Source of the DNA: an uncultured Clostridia bacterium
GTDB lineage: Bacteria > Bacillota > Clostridia > Oscillospirales > Oscillospiraceae
Assembly (NCBI GenBank): GCA_945948535.1
Contig: CAMFBN010000001.1
Coordinates: 99,284-163,283 of the forward strand
Direction: 5' to 3'
DNA: 64,000 nucleotides
Shown here: positions 31,503 through 40,754 of the stretch, one piece after another
Layout of the letters: the number at the start of each line of letters is the position of its first letter
How positions within the stretch are numbered: the stretch's first letter is position 1
The notes under the pieces: generated by a model
Seen by the model: only the letters and a program-made list of their open reading frames with translations
Database searches by the model: none
What the model was told of the DNA's origin: nothing
Made by a program: the position numbers and the translations under genes

Positions 31503-32666
31503 TTATGCCAGCATCTTCATGATGTTCGCCACCAGAATGCCGCAGGGAGTGCCGATGACGTAGCCCAGCAGAGCCATCAGGATACCGACAGGCACCAGGG
31601 AACCTGCGTAGGAGCCGGCCAGCACAGGCGCGGAAGCGGTGCCGCCGATGTTTGCCAGAGAAGCGACGGCAGCGGTGAACATATCCAGCTTGAACAGCTT
31701 GCTGAGCACCACCAGCAGCACACCGTGGATCGCCAGGATGATGAAGCCGGTGATGATCCAGGCGGGCGCGTCCGCCAGCTCCAGCAGGCTTGCCCGGGAG
31801 GCCAGCAGCGCGATAACGGTGTAGAGCAGGAGGTTAGAAACCTCGGCAGAGCCGGCAACCTTGCCCAGAGGAGACACGGCGGCAACCAGGCCCAGCACGG
31901 TGATGAACAGGACGGTCCAGGTAGCCTTGTCCAGGAAGGGCAGGAAGCCGTTCAGGAACTTGCCGATATTCTGGCCCACGGCGGAGACGGTCAGCGCCAC
32001 GCCGATGAGCAGGATCATGCTCTGGAAGGTGATGGGCTTGCTGTTCAGCTTGGCATCGTCCGCCAGCTTGGTGGAAACCTCGTCCAGCAGCTTCGTGTCG
32101 GCCTTGGTCCACTTGTTGAACTTGGGCGCCAGCTGAATGGCCCACAGCAGGAACATGACCCACAGGGAGTAGTCGATGGAGTCAATAACCAGCGCGTAGC
32201 CCATGTCCGCCTCGCTGATGTCGAGAGCCGCCTGCACAGCCACCATGTTGCCGGAGCCGCCCAGCCAGCTGCCGCACAGAGCGCCCAGACCCATCCAGGC
32301 ATCGGAGCCGATAACGCCCTTCATCAGCAGGAACGCCACCACAAAGCCCACCATAATGGTAATCGCGGCGGTGAAGAAGCCCAGCAGCATCTTGGGTCCC
32401 AGCTTGATGATCTTACGGATGTCGCAGCGCAGCAGCATGGTAAAGATCATGGCGTAGGTCATGCTGTTTTTCAGGGCGCTGTAGGCGGGCTTGGTCTCCG
32501 CCATGTCCCACACGCCCAGCGTGCACAGCACCATGGACAGCAGGTACAGCAGAACCACCGCGGGAATGAACTTGAAGAACTTCCAGCCGGTGTTCTTTTC
32601 CAGTGTTACCAGTGTCGCCGCCAGCAGCAGAAGTACCGCAATGTAAGTAAAGCCGTTGGTAATCAT
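31503..32666 (-). CDS. DUF819 family membrane protein
   Basis: A 387-residue inner-membrane protein of the DUF819 family (YjcL-like), with ten or more hydrophobic helices and no known substrate. Helix pairs with GALCGSWLGGSGNMVA and SLANIGGTASAPVLAGSY look like two inverted half-sites similar to secondary carriers. The start at 32666 has AAGGAAGGA 8 bases upstream. It follows the dipeptide epimerase gene after 148 bases (32667-32814, where I see no gene), so a transport role for dipeptides or amino acids is possible but unproven. Confidence 0.85.
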   Translation of the reverse strand: MITNGFTYIAVLLLLAATLVTLEKNTGWKFFKFIPAVVLLYLLSMVLCTLGVWDMAETKPAYSALKNSMTYAMIFTMLLRCDIRKIIKLGPKMLLGFFTAAITIMVGFVVAFLLMKGVIGSDAWMGLGALCGSWLGGSGNMVAVQAALDISEADMGYALVIDSIDYSLWVMFLLWAIQLAPKFNKWTKADTKLLDEVSTKLADDAKLNSKPITFQSMILLIGVALTVSAVGQNIGKFLNGFLPFLDKATWTVLFITVLGLVAAVSPLGKVAGSAEVSNLLLYTVIALLASRASLLELADAPAWIITGFIILAIHGVLLVVLSKLFKLDMFTAAVASLANIGGTASAPVLAGSYAGSLVPVGILMALLGYVIGTPCGILVANIMKMLA

Positions 32667-32814
32667 AGTAATCCTTCCTTTTCCTTTTATTCTTTCGGAA
32701 CCCCCCGAGGGCTTTGGCTGCAATCCCCAGGGAAACTCTGACGAAATCGACGGGCGGTTGATTCAGAGCTTCCCTACAGAACTCACCACTCTGGCACTTC
32801 CGTAGTTTATGGGG

Positions 32815-33912
32815 TCAGTCGATGTAAATGAGTCTGCCTTCCTCGATGCCCTGAATGCCAAGGCCGGGGGCGTCGGAAACAGCGATCTCCTTCTCGTTGA
32901 ACACCGCGCCGCCCAAGATGGGATCCTCGCTGCACAGCACCGGGCCGTCCAGATCCACCTTGGTGATGATGTTTCTGGCGCAGCTTAAATGCACGGCGGC
33001 GTTGACGGAAATCTTGGCTTCCAGCATGCAGCCGATCATGCACTCCACGCCGAAGACCTCGGCAGCGGAGGCGATTTTCAGGGCGTTGTACAAGCCGCCG
33101 CACTTCATGAGCTTGATGTTGATAAGGTCGGCGGCACCCATTTTCATGATGGTCATGGCGTCCTCGGGAGAGAACACCGCCTCATCCGCCAGCACCGGTA
33201 CATAGCTACGCTCCGTGACGTACTTGAGGCCCTCAAAATCGTGGGCTTTCACGGGCTGCTCCACCAGTTCAATGTCCAAACCCTGCTCCTGCATCTTGTT
33301 CAGGATTTTCACGGCCTCCTTTGGCTGCCAGGCCTGATTGGCGTCAATGCGGATGACCACATCCTTGCCCACGGCATTACGGACTGCCGCCAGCCGGGCC
33401 ACATCCAGTTCCGGATTCACGCCCACCTTCATTTTCAGGCAGTCGTAGCCCCGGTCAATGGCAATCAGGGCGTCCTTCACCATGGTCTCCGGGTCGTTGA
33501 CGGAAATGGTGATATCCGTCACGATCTTTTTGCGGGCGCCGCCCATGAGCTTGTAGACAGGAATCTTGTACAGCTGTCCATACAGATCCCACAAGGCCAT
33601 GTCCACAGCGGCCTTGGCGCTGGTATTGCCCACGATGCACTTCTGCACGGATTGCAGCAGCGGCTCAAACTCGTCCACATCCCTGCCTACAATGGTCTTG
33701 GCGATGTGATCCTGAATGGCGCCGATGATGGCCCCGGTGGTGTCGCCGGTGATGGCTCCCGTGGGAGGCGCTTCGCCGTAGCCCACCGCTCCGCAGTCGG
33801 TGTGAACCTCAACGATCACATCCTCCACGGAATTGACACTGCGCAGCGCCGTCTTAAAGGGTGTGCGCAGCGGGACGGAAATCCGGCCCAGACGAACCTT
33901 TGTTATCTTCAT
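32815..33912 (-). CDS. Dipeptide epimerase (L-Ala-D/L-Glu epimerase-like)
   Basis: A 365-residue enolase-superfamily enzyme of the muconate lactonising subgroup. The catalytic set is complete: LKMKVG (K-x-K), metal ligands in RIDANQAW, ELVEQPV and LADEAVF, and the second lysine in INIKLMKCGG. Enzymes of this type racemise the second residue of dipeptides such as L-Ala-D-Glu released from peptidoglycan. It lies 15 bases after the PepV-like dipeptidase gene; epimerise-then-cleave is the expected pathway. Exact substrate side-chain preference is unknown. Confidence 0.9.
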   Translation of the reverse strand: MKITKVRLGRISVPLRTPFKTALRSVNSVEDVIVEVHTDCGAVGYGEAPPTGAITGDTTGAIIGAIQDHIAKTIVGRDVDEFEPLLQSVQKCIVGNTSAKAAVDMALWDLYGQLYKIPVYKLMGGARKKIVTDITISVNDPETMVKDALIAIDRGYDCLKMKVGVNPELDVARLAAVRNAVGKDVVIRIDANQAWQPKEAVKILNKMQEQGLDIELVEQPVKAHDFEGLKYVTERSYVPVLADEAVFSPEDAMTIMKMGAADLINIKLMKCGGLYNALKIASAAEVFGVECMIGCMLEAKISVNAAVHLSCARNIITKVDLDGPVLCSEDPILGGAVFNEKEIAVSDAPGLGIQGIEEGRLIYID

Positions 33913-33927
33913 AGGAACGCTCCTTCC

Positions 33928-35298
33928 TTATTTCGCCATCTCATACATGGCCGCGGCAATGATCTGCGCGTTCTCCATCAGCCGGGAAAGCTCCAGAAAC
34001 TCGTCAGGCTTATGCTCGCGGATTTCGTCGCCGGGGAAAATGGGGCCGAAGGCCACAATGTTGGGCAAACTCTTGGCATAGGTGCCGCCGCCGATGGACT
34101 TTGGCTTCCCCTCCAGCCCCGTCTGTTCCCGATAGACCTTCATGAGCGTCCGTACCAGCTCACTGTCCTCCGGCACATACAGCTTTGCCTTGTGCAGCTC
34201 CGCTGCCTTGGTAAAGCCGGCGGCGGCAAATTTCGCGTCCAGCAGCGGCGCGCAGTCGTCGTAGGCTTTGGTTACCGGGTAGCGGTAGTTGATTTTCATT
34301 TGCAGCTTGCCGTTTTCAATATTCAGGGTACCCCAGTTCAGGGTCAGCTTGCCGGACACCTCGTCGCAAAGGGAAATGCCTGCCGACGTGCCATCGGTCT
34401 CCATGCCCAGCGTTTCCGCGAGGAAGTGGATGGTTTCCCGCGTCTGGCCTTCCAGCGGAAGGGTATCCAGAGCCAGCAGCAGCCGCCCGATGGCGTTTTC
34501 TCCCAGCTCCGGGGTGCTGCCGTGGGCGCTGACACCCTCGGACTCCACGAACAGGCCATACTGGGTGGCTGTAAAGCGCAGTTTCGGCGCCTGCAGCGCG
34601 GCAAGCCGCTGAGCCAGCTCTTTGGAGCAGGCCAGCTTGGCGCAGGCGGAAGACGGAACTACGTTAGGCGCGGTGCCGCCGTGCAGAGAAATCAGCTGCA
34701 AATCGCCAACGCGGTCCATTTCCCGCCCATAGGTCACATTGATAATGCCCTTCTCGCCGTTGATCACCGGGTATTCGCCGTCCGGGGTAAAGCCCATCAC
34801 CGGAATCTCCCCGCCGTGGGCAAGGTAGTATTTCATATCCTGAGAGCCGCTTTCCTCATTGCAGCCCCAGAGCACCCGAATCCGGCGGCGGATTGGCAGC
34901 CCGGAATCCCGCAGAGCCGCCAGTGCATATAGCGCCGCAATGGAGGGGCCTTTATCGTCCATGGTGCCCCGTCCGAAAATCCGGTTTTCCCGAATTTCAC
35001 CGCCCCAGGGGTCAAAGCTCCAGCCGTCCCCGGCCGGCACCACGTCCAGATGGCCCAGAACGGCAACCATCTCCTCGCCGGTGCCGTACTCGCACCAGCC
35101 TACCTGCCCGTCCATATTCACGGTTGAAAAGCCCAGCGCTTCCGCCGCTGTCAGGACGTGGTCAAGGCTTCTGCGAACCTCGCTGCCGTAGGGCTTCCCC
35201 TCCTCCGGCGCGCCCTGCACACTGGGAATCCGAAGATTCTCCTGAAGACACGCCAGCAGCTCCGGCTCTCTTCTTTTGACGCATTCCTTTAGTTCCAT
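33928..35298 (-). CDS. M20 family dipeptidase (PepV-like)
   Basis: A 456-residue cytoplasmic di-zinc dipeptidase. Metal and catalytic motifs in order: GHLDVVPAGDGW, GRGTMDDKGP, CNEESGSQDM, FTPDGEYPVINGEKG and the C-terminal SIGGGTYAK with the last histidine EHKPDE. The lid domain (about 200-380) fits PepV. The ATG at 35298 has GGGGGG 8 bases upstream, and a near-consensus promoter lies before it. First gene of an operon with the epimerase. Confidence 0.93.
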   Translation of the reverse strand: MELKECVKRREPELLACLQENLRIPSVQGAPEEGKPYGSEVRRSLDHVLTAAEALGFSTVNMDGQVGWCEYGTGEEMVAVLGHLDVVPAGDGWSFDPWGGEIRENRIFGRGTMDDKGPSIAALYALAALRDSGLPIRRRIRVLWGCNEESGSQDMKYYLAHGGEIPVMGFTPDGEYPVINGEKGIINVTYGREMDRVGDLQLISLHGGTAPNVVPSSACAKLACSKELAQRLAALQAPKLRFTATQYGLFVESEGVSAHGSTPELGENAIGRLLLALDTLPLEGQTRETIHFLAETLGMETDGTSAGISLCDEVSGKLTLNWGTLNIENGKLQMKINYRYPVTKAYDDCAPLLDAKFAAAGFTKAAELHKAKLYVPEDSELVRTLMKVYREQTGLEGKPKSIGGGTYAKSLPNIVAFGPIFPGDEIREHKPDEFLELSRLMENAQIIAAAMYEMAK

Positions 35299-35353
35299 AG
35301 CCGACCCCCCGCAAGTCCCGCACTTGATACGGACACAACTTCGTAATAGATTA

Positions 35354-35382
35354 ATAATATCAAATACTCGACCGATTGTCAA
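35354..35382 (-). promoter_or_regulatory. Sigma-A promoter of pepV-epimerase operon
   Basis: On the minus strand TTGACA (35377-35382), 17-base spacer, TATTAT (35354-35359). Confidence 0.82.
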
Positions 35383-35616
35383 CAAGCCTTTTCAATATTT
35401 TGCATTTTCCGCAAGCTGATTATGCAAATCTCCACAGGTTTCCTGTGTGATAATCGTTTTCCGTGCATTTTCAAACTGCGCCCAATTGCAGAAACGACAT
35501 TTGTTCCCCCTCAAAATACACCCCGCGCACTCTTTGGAATTTCCAAAAGCTCGGCGAAATTGCCAAAGACGTGCTTTTCTTTTTGTACAAAAAGACTGGA
35601 ACTTTGAGGGAAGTGC
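35383..35616. other. AT-rich intergenic stretch without recognised feature
   Basis: I find no ribosome-site-supported gene, repeat copy or RNA motif here. Short open frames exist but have no start signal and no recognisable product. Confidence 0.5.
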
Positions 35617-35655
35617 GCAAAAACCGGGCAGTCTCGGCGCTGAGACTGCCCGGTT
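35617..35655 (-). terminator. Terminator of the iron-type ABC operon
   Basis: Stem aaccgggcagtctc / gagactgcccggtt, reading into TTTTTGCGC on the minus strand after the ATPase stop. Confidence 0.9.
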
Positions 35656-35663
35656 GATTCCTA

Positions 35664-36740
35664 TTACAGTACGTGCACGTTTTCCCTGTCGAAATCGACG
35701 TAAGCGGCGTCGCCCACCTGATAGATTTTCTTATTCTTGGGGTTAAAGTCGGTGATTTTCACCAGCGTGTCCCCCACCATCACATGGTAGTTCTGATACG
35801 CGCCCATGAAGCAGGACAGCACCACCCTGCAAGGCAGCACGCCCTTATCCGCAAGGACGGCGGATTCCGGACGGAGCACCAGCGTGCAGTCCTGCCCCTC
35901 CTGCCGCTCCGCGACACCGGTCACAGGTACCGGCGTGCCCTCCACGGTTACGGTTCCGTTGTCGCCGTCTTTGGCGGTGAGCTTGCCCCGGAGGAAATTG
36001 GCCTCGCCGATGAAATCCGCCACGAATTCACTGGCGGGGTGATAATAGATTTCCTGGGGCGTACCGATCTGGGCCACCACGCCCTTCTCCATAATGATGA
36101 TCTGGTCAGACAGGGCCATAGCCTCGGACTGGTCGTGGGTCACATAGATGGCGGTAATGCCCGCCTCCTGCTGAATCCGTCGGATTTCCGTCCGCATGGA
36201 CACACGGAGCTTGGCATCCAGGTTGCTTAAGGGTTCATCGAACAGCAGCACGCCCGGCTCCAGCACCAGCGCCCGAGCCAGCGCCACACGCTGCTGCTGA
36301 CCGCCGGAAAGCTGGTTGGTCATCCGCGCCTCCATGCCCTCCAGGCCCACCAGCTTCAGAATTTTTGTGACCTTTTCCCGGATGGTGGTCTTATCCAGCT
36401 TGCGCAGCTTCAGGCCGTAGGCAACGTTGTCGTAAATGTTGTAGTGCGGGAGCAGTGCGTAACTCTGAAACACCATTGCCGTGTCCCGCTTGTTGGGGGT
36501 CAGCGCGTTAATGGGCTCATCTCCCAGATAGATTTCGCCCTCGTCCGGGCTTTCAAAGCCGGCAATCATCCGAAGGGTGGTGGTCTTGCCGCAGCCGGAG
36601 GGGCCCAGCAGGGTCACAAAGGAGCCGGGGGCAATTTCCAGCGAGGTATCCTTCACCGCGTAGAAATCCTTGCCCGTCTTGGGGTCCTGATAGATTTTGG
36701 ATATATGCTCCAGGCGCACGCCTTTTTTCTGTTTGGCCAT
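35664..36740 (-). CDS. ABC transporter ATPase, PotA/FbpC type
   Basis: A 358-residue nucleotide-binding subunit. ABC motifs: Walker A GPSGCGKTT, Q-loop VFQSYALLPH, signature LSGGQQQR, Walker B LLFDEPLSNLD, H-switch THDQSEAMALSD. A TOBE domain (about 280-355, LVLRPESAVL, YQNYHVMVGDTLVKI) follows. It starts one base after the permease stop with AAGGAGG inside that gene's end. It pairs with the binding protein and fused permease upstream for uptake of iron(III), 2-aminoethylphosphonate or a related solute. Confidence 0.93.
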   Translation of the reverse strand: MAKQKKGVRLEHISKIYQDPKTGKDFYAVKDTSLEIAPGSFVTLLGPSGCGKTTTLRMIAGFESPDEGEIYLGDEPINALTPNKRDTAMVFQSYALLPHYNIYDNVAYGLKLRKLDKTTIREKVTKILKLVGLEGMEARMTNQLSGGQQQRVALARALVLEPGVLLFDEPLSNLDAKLRVSMRTEIRRIQQEAGITAIYVTHDQSEAMALSDQIIIMEKGVVAQIGTPQEIYYHPASEFVADFIGEANFLRGKLTAKDGDNGTVTVEGTPVPVTGVAERQEGQDCTLVLRPESAVLADKGVLPCRVVLSCFMGAYQNYHVMVGDTLVKITDFNPKNKKIYQVGDAAYVDFDRENVHVL

Positions 36741-36741
36741 G

Positions 36742-38457
36742 TCAGTCAACCTCCTTATATTTGCGGCTGGTGCCAAAGTACTTGGTCACCAGATTCATCA
36801 GCAGCACCGAGCCGTAGGTAATCGCGATCAGGATCGTAGCAAAGGCGCAGGCGATGCCGTAGGAGCCCTTCTCCGCAAACTCGTTGATCTGCACCGTAAT
36901 CAGCAGGAACTGGGGCGTGACCAGCAGAATAATGGCGGAAATGGCGGTAATGCTGCGGACAAAGGCGGTGACCAGTCCGCTGAGGAAGGAATCCTTGATG
37001 AGCGGCAGCGTCACCGTCATAAACACGGTAAAGCTGTCCGCGCCCATATCATAGGCGGATTCCTCGATGCTCTTGTCGATCTGCCGCAGGGCGGAAATGC
37101 CGCTGCGGGTACCGGTGGGCAGGGAGCGCACCACGAAGACGATGATAAGAATCGCGGCGCTGCCGTAGATGCCCTGCAAAAAGCCCGTGCCGAACACGCC
37201 GTTCACAAAGCCCCGGATATAGCCGATGCCCAGAACCGTGCCGGGCACCGCCATTGCCAGCATGGAGACGAACTCAATGAAGCCTCTGGCCCGGAACTTC
37301 CGTTTAACCACCAGATAAGAGATGATCATGCTCAGCAGCGCCGTAATGGGCGCGGCGGCGAGGGACAGAAGGAAGGAATCCTTGAAGGCTTTGAAGCCCT
37401 TGTACTTCTGGAATACCCGGACGAACCACTTGGTGGTGAGCGTAAAATCATAGCCCCAGGTGTTGAACAGCGCGCCAAAGGGCACACAGATGTACATGAT
37501 AATCACAAACAGGGCGATGGCGGAACAGGCAACAGTCAGCGGAGTGGTGACGGAACGATCCTCGATGAGCATTCTGGCCCGGGAGGCCTTGCCCGTCAGC
37601 GTCGCCGCCGTCTTCTTTTCCAGCACATACTTCTGCACCAGATACATGGCAAGGGTGATAGTCAGCAGCACCACAGCCATGGCAGCCGCACCTTCCTTGT
37701 CGTAAGCGCCGGTGATTTGCAGGTAAATCGTGGTCGCCAGCGTATCGTAGGAGCCACCGATAATCATGGGGTTGGCAAAGTCCGCGATAGACTCGATAAA
37801 GGTCACAAGGAAAGCGTTGCCGAGACCCGGCAGAATCAATGGCAGGGTCACGCTGGCAAAGACCTTGAAGCGGGAGGCGCCCATATCCCGGGCGGCTTCC
37901 TCCAAAGAGGGGTCGATGTTTTTCAGCAAGCCTTTGAGCATCATGTAGCACACCGGGAAGAAGGTCAGGGTCTGCACAATGGCGATGCCCCAGAAGCCGT
38001 AAACGCTGTTGTCATAGATGTGCAGGATGTACCGAGTGATGATGCCCGCTTTGCCGAACAGCATAATCATGGACAGGGACAGCACAAAAGGCGGAGATAC
38101 CACCGGCAGCATGGACACCACCTGAAACAGTCCGCCCATGAATTTGGTGCGAACCTTCACATACACCTCCACATAGGCAAACAGCAGGCCGATCAGCGTG
38201 GAGAAGATGCCCACGGTGAAGCCCACCTTCAGGGTGTTGGTAATGGCGGTGCGGAAGCTGCTCATGCCGAAAATCCGCTGGAAAATCGACAGGGTAATGC
38301 CGCCGTCCTTACTGTATACGCTGTCCACCAGCAGAACCGCCAGCGGGTACAGGATAAACAGGGTCAGGAAGGTGATGAGCACCACAATGGTTGTGACCAT
38401 GATGGGGTCAGCCATCAGTTTTTTTCGGTCCAGGGACGCGCCTTGGCGGGATGCCAT
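36742..38457 (-). CDS. Fused double-domain ABC permease, FbpB type
   Basis: A 571-residue inner-membrane protein with two BPD_transp_1 domains in one chain, as in iron(III) and aminoethylphosphonate transporters. The two EAA coupling loops are EEAARDMGASRFKVFASVTLPLI (first half) and EESAYDMGADSFTVFMTVTLPLI (second half). The ATG at 38457 is set by AGGAGGA 8 bases upstream; the open frame continues upstream without a start signal. Works with the adjacent ATPase and lipoprotein. Confidence 0.92.
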   Translation of the reverse strand: MASRQGASLDRKKLMADPIMVTTIVVLITFLTLFILYPLAVLLVDSVYSKDGGITLSIFQRIFGMSSFRTAITNTLKVGFTVGIFSTLIGLLFAYVEVYVKVRTKFMGGLFQVVSMLPVVSPPFVLSLSMIMLFGKAGIITRYILHIYDNSVYGFWGIAIVQTLTFFPVCYMMLKGLLKNIDPSLEEAARDMGASRFKVFASVTLPLILPGLGNAFLVTFIESIADFANPMIIGGSYDTLATTIYLQITGAYDKEGAAAMAVVLLTITLAMYLVQKYVLEKKTAATLTGKASRARMLIEDRSVTTPLTVACSAIALFVIIMYICVPFGALFNTWGYDFTLTTKWFVRVFQKYKGFKAFKDSFLLSLAAAPITALLSMIISYLVVKRKFRARGFIEFVSMLAMAVPGTVLGIGYIRGFVNGVFGTGFLQGIYGSAAILIIVFVVRSLPTGTRSGISALRQIDKSIEESAYDMGADSFTVFMTVTLPLIKDSFLSGLVTAFVRSITAISAIILLVTPQFLLITVQINEFAEKGSYGIACAFATILIAITYGSVLLMNLVTKYFGTSRKYKEVD

Positions 38458-38489
38458 CTGCGCACTCCTCCTTTCTATCGAAACAAGAA

Positions 38490-38525
38490 GCGGAGGGATG
38501 GCGGCGAAAACCTCCATCCCCCCGC
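38490..38525 (-). terminator. Stem-loop between binding-protein and permease genes
   Basis: gcggagggatgg pairs with ccatccccccgc around a 12-base loop. No T-run, so more likely an mRNA stabiliser or attenuator than a full terminator. Confidence 0.55.
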
Positions 38526-38545
38526 AATATGTCGGATGATATACC

Positions 38546-39694
38546 TTACTCCGTCTTGAAGCGGTCGTCACCGCCGCCCAGAGCGGTCATAACTTCCTCA
38601 ACGTAGGTCTTGATGTTATTCTTGGCGTCCTCGAAGTCATAGTCCATGACGTTCTCGGGGTCCAGACCGAACTCAGCGGCAACAGCGGGCTGCTGGGCAT
38701 TGTCCAGCACCAGGAACTGATAGGAGCCGTTCTCCTGAGCCAGATTGACGCAGTCGGGGCTCAGAGCGAACTCGATCCACAGCTTGGCGGCATTGGGATG
38801 CTGGCAGCCCTTGAAGATGGCGGTGGCGCCGATCTCAAAGGAGGTGCCGCTGGAGGGGATTACCAGCTGGATGTTGCCGTAGCCGTTGTCCACGATCTGA
38901 GTAATGCCGTCATGCAGGAAGCCCACGCCGATGACGCACTCGCCGGTGCCCACGTTCTTGGAGGGGCCGGAGCCGGACTTGGTGTAAACCTGCACGTTCT
39001 TATCGAGGTCAACCAGATACTGGATGCCGGCGTCATGACCGTACTTCTGAATCATGGTGTTGATAATCAGCTTGGCGGTACCGGCGGTATTGTAGTTGGA
39101 CAGCCAGATTAGGCCCTTGTACTCGGGCTTGGTCAGGTCGGCCCAGTCCTGCGGGATCTCCAGACCCAGACGGGTCAGCTCATCGGTGTTGACCATGAAG
39201 CCCAGAATGCCCTTGTAGATGCCGTACCAGTTGCCGTCGGGGTCACGGTAGGCATCGCCCAGCAGATGGGAGGCGTTCTCAGCGGCATAAGGCTCCAGCA
39301 GGCCTTCCGCGGCGCAGACGTTGTAGGGATCGGTGGTGCCGCCGAACCAGACGTCGGCAGAGGGAGTACCCTTTTCTTCCTCGATCTTGCTCTGTACCTC
39401 ACCGGTAGACAGGCGCTGATACTGAGTCTCGATACCATACAGCTCCTGGAACTTCTCGCAGGCGGCTGCCAGGTACTCTTCCTCGCAGGAACCGTAGACC
39501 ACCAGCGTGCCCTCTTCCTTGGCAGCGGCAATCAGTTCGTCCATGTAGCTCTGCTGAGCGGCTTCCGTTGCGGGAGCCTCAGCGGCGGGGGCCTTGGTCT
39601 CGGCGGGAGCGGGCGCGGTATCCTTTGCGCCGCAGCCGGCAAGCACGCCTACCACCATCAGCAGGGACAGGGCAATTGCAAGCAGTTTTTTCAT
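38546..39694 (-). CDS. ABC transporter substrate-binding lipoprotein, iron(III)/AfuA type
   Basis: A 382-residue lipoprotein. Signal MKKLLAIALSLLMVVGVLAGC with lipobox LAGC, then a Pro/Ala/Glu linker and a type-2 periplasmic-binding fold: GTLVVYGSCEEEYLAAACEKFQ, ADVWFGGTTDPYNVCAAEGLLE, WYGIYKGILGFMVNTD. The layout matches the ferric-binding FbpA/AfuA class. The ATG at 39694 is favoured over one two codons earlier since AGGAGG then lies 8 bases upstream. No Fur box is evident. First gene of a three-gene operon with a consensus promoter. Confidence 0.9.
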   Translation of the reverse strand: MKKLLAIALSLLMVVGVLAGCGAKDTAPAPAETKAPAAEAPATEAAQQSYMDELIAAAKEEGTLVVYGSCEEEYLAAACEKFQELYGIETQYQRLSTGEVQSKIEEEKGTPSADVWFGGTTDPYNVCAAEGLLEPYAAENASHLLGDAYRDPDGNWYGIYKGILGFMVNTDELTRLGLEIPQDWADLTKPEYKGLIWLSNYNTAGTAKLIINTMIQKYGHDAGIQYLVDLDKNVQVYTKSGSGPSKNVGTGECVIGVGFLHDGITQIVDNGYGNIQLVIPSSGTSFEIGATAIFKGCQHPNAAKLWIEFALSPDCVNLAQENGSYQFLVLDNAQQPAVAAEFGLDPENVMDYDFEDAKNNIKTYVEEVMTALGGGDDRFKTE

Positions 39695-39734
39695 AAACAT
39701 TTCCTCCTGTTTTCATGTTCTTTTCGCTGTTCCG

Positions 39735-39763
39735 ATTATAGAACTTCGCCAAGGAAATGTCAA
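39735..39763 (-). promoter_or_regulatory. Consensus sigma-A promoter of the iron-type ABC operon
   Basis: On the minus strand TTGACA (39758-39763), 17-base spacer, TATAAT (39735-39740): a perfect match in both hexamers. Confidence 0.9.
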
Positions 39764-39827
39764 TGATTTTTTATCTGTTTGTGATAACTGTACAAAACTC
39801 AAAGGGAAAATTTGGGAGATAATTTTA

Positions 39828-40127
39828 AGTGCTTATCGGATTAGCTCAGCAGGCAGGTAAAATATGATCGTTAGAGTTGACAGTTGAAAGTAGAAAGTTG
39901 AAAGTTAAGGAGTCCCTACGGGACAATTGAAATCATTCTGGTTCAAAAACCGGATATTCTCTTGGAAAGCGATCGTGATAAAGATTTGTAGTGATATTTA
40001 ATATCATCCCGAAGGGATACCACAACTTTCAACTGTCAACTTTCAACTGTCAACTTTTAACTGTCAACTTTTACTATCGACTCAATCACAATTTGACGGC
40101 TTGCTGACGAAAGCCGATATGCACATA
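39828..40127. repeat. Dispersed heptad-arm element, copy F, with outer inverted repeats
   Basis: Outer repeats AGTGCTTATCGG (39828-39839) and CCGATATGCACA (40114-40125). Heptads of GTTGACA/GTTGAAA, hairpin GTCCC-TAC-GGGAC, a middle close to copy E, hairpin ATCCC-GAA-GGGAT and a long right arm of TTTCAAC/TGTCAAC 7-mers. It ends at the stop codon of the UPF0340 gene. Confidence 0.85.
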
Positions 40128-40130
40128 ATT

Positions 40131-40676
40131 TTATAAATCCTGATAGACCGCCCGGGGGCCGCCGATAAATTTGGGCCGGGTCCGGGCAAACAGAACCATC
40201 GCTTCCCCAATCTGCCTGACGCTGGTACGAACCGGTACAGCCACCGGACGCAGATGCATACCGATCAGGGTGCCGCCGATGTCCATTCCCGCGTCGGCGC
40301 GGATCGCTTCCACCGCTACCGGGTCGGAGAATGCGTTCCACGCGGTGACGGCAAACCAGCCGCCTGCCTTGGGCTGGGGCTTTACGTTGACAGGTTCATA
40401 TCCCCTAAGCTCCGCCGCCTCCCGCTCCAGAATCAGCGCCCGGTTCAGGTGCTCGCAGCACTGCACCGCCAGAAAAACCCCATGCTCCCGAAGCACCGGA
40501 TAAATTCCCGCGAACGCCGCCTCCGCCGCTTCGTCGCTGGAGCCTTTGCCTATGCGTTTTCCCACCATTTCGCTGGAGGAGCAGCCGACGACCAGCAGCG
40601 CGCCGGGCTTCAGCTTTGCCTGCTCCAGCAGCTCCGTAACGGCTGTCCGGGCCTGAGCTGTGATTTCCTCATACAT
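40131..40676 (-). CDS. UPF0340/DUF436 family protein (YwlG-like)
   Basis: A 181-residue cytoplasmic protein of the TIGR01440/UPF0340 family, function unknown. Conserved landmarks are LLVVGCSSSEMVGKRIGKGSS, VQCCEHLNRALI and DIGGTLIGMHL. AGGAGGG lies 6 bases before the ATG at 40676. B. subtilis ywlG lies next to glyA and upp; here the next gene upstream is DUF5131. Confidence 0.9.
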   Translation of the reverse strand: MYEEITAQARTAVTELLEQAKLKPGALLVVGCSSSEMVGKRIGKGSSDEAAEAAFAGIYPVLREHGVFLAVQCCEHLNRALILEREAAELRGYEPVNVKPQPKAGGWFAVTAWNAFSDPVAVEAIRADAGMDIGGTLIGMHLRPVAVPVRTSVRQIGEAMVLFARTRPKFIGGPRAVYQDL

Positions 40677-40754
40677 AGAAGTCCCTCCTTTTTCATTTAT
40701 CATAGCCCCTGGCCGTCCATCCGTACAGGGTCAGAACCCCATCCGTTCATAGGG

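Noticed and set aside
32989..34932. Long plus-strand open frame (647 codons)
   Set aside because: It crosses antisense to two clear enzymes (epimerase and M20 dipeptidase) and matches nothing.
35422..35746. Small open frames in the 35.4-35.7 kb gap
   Set aside because: No ribosome site, no family resemblance, and they overlap a clear terminator and the end of the ATPase gene.
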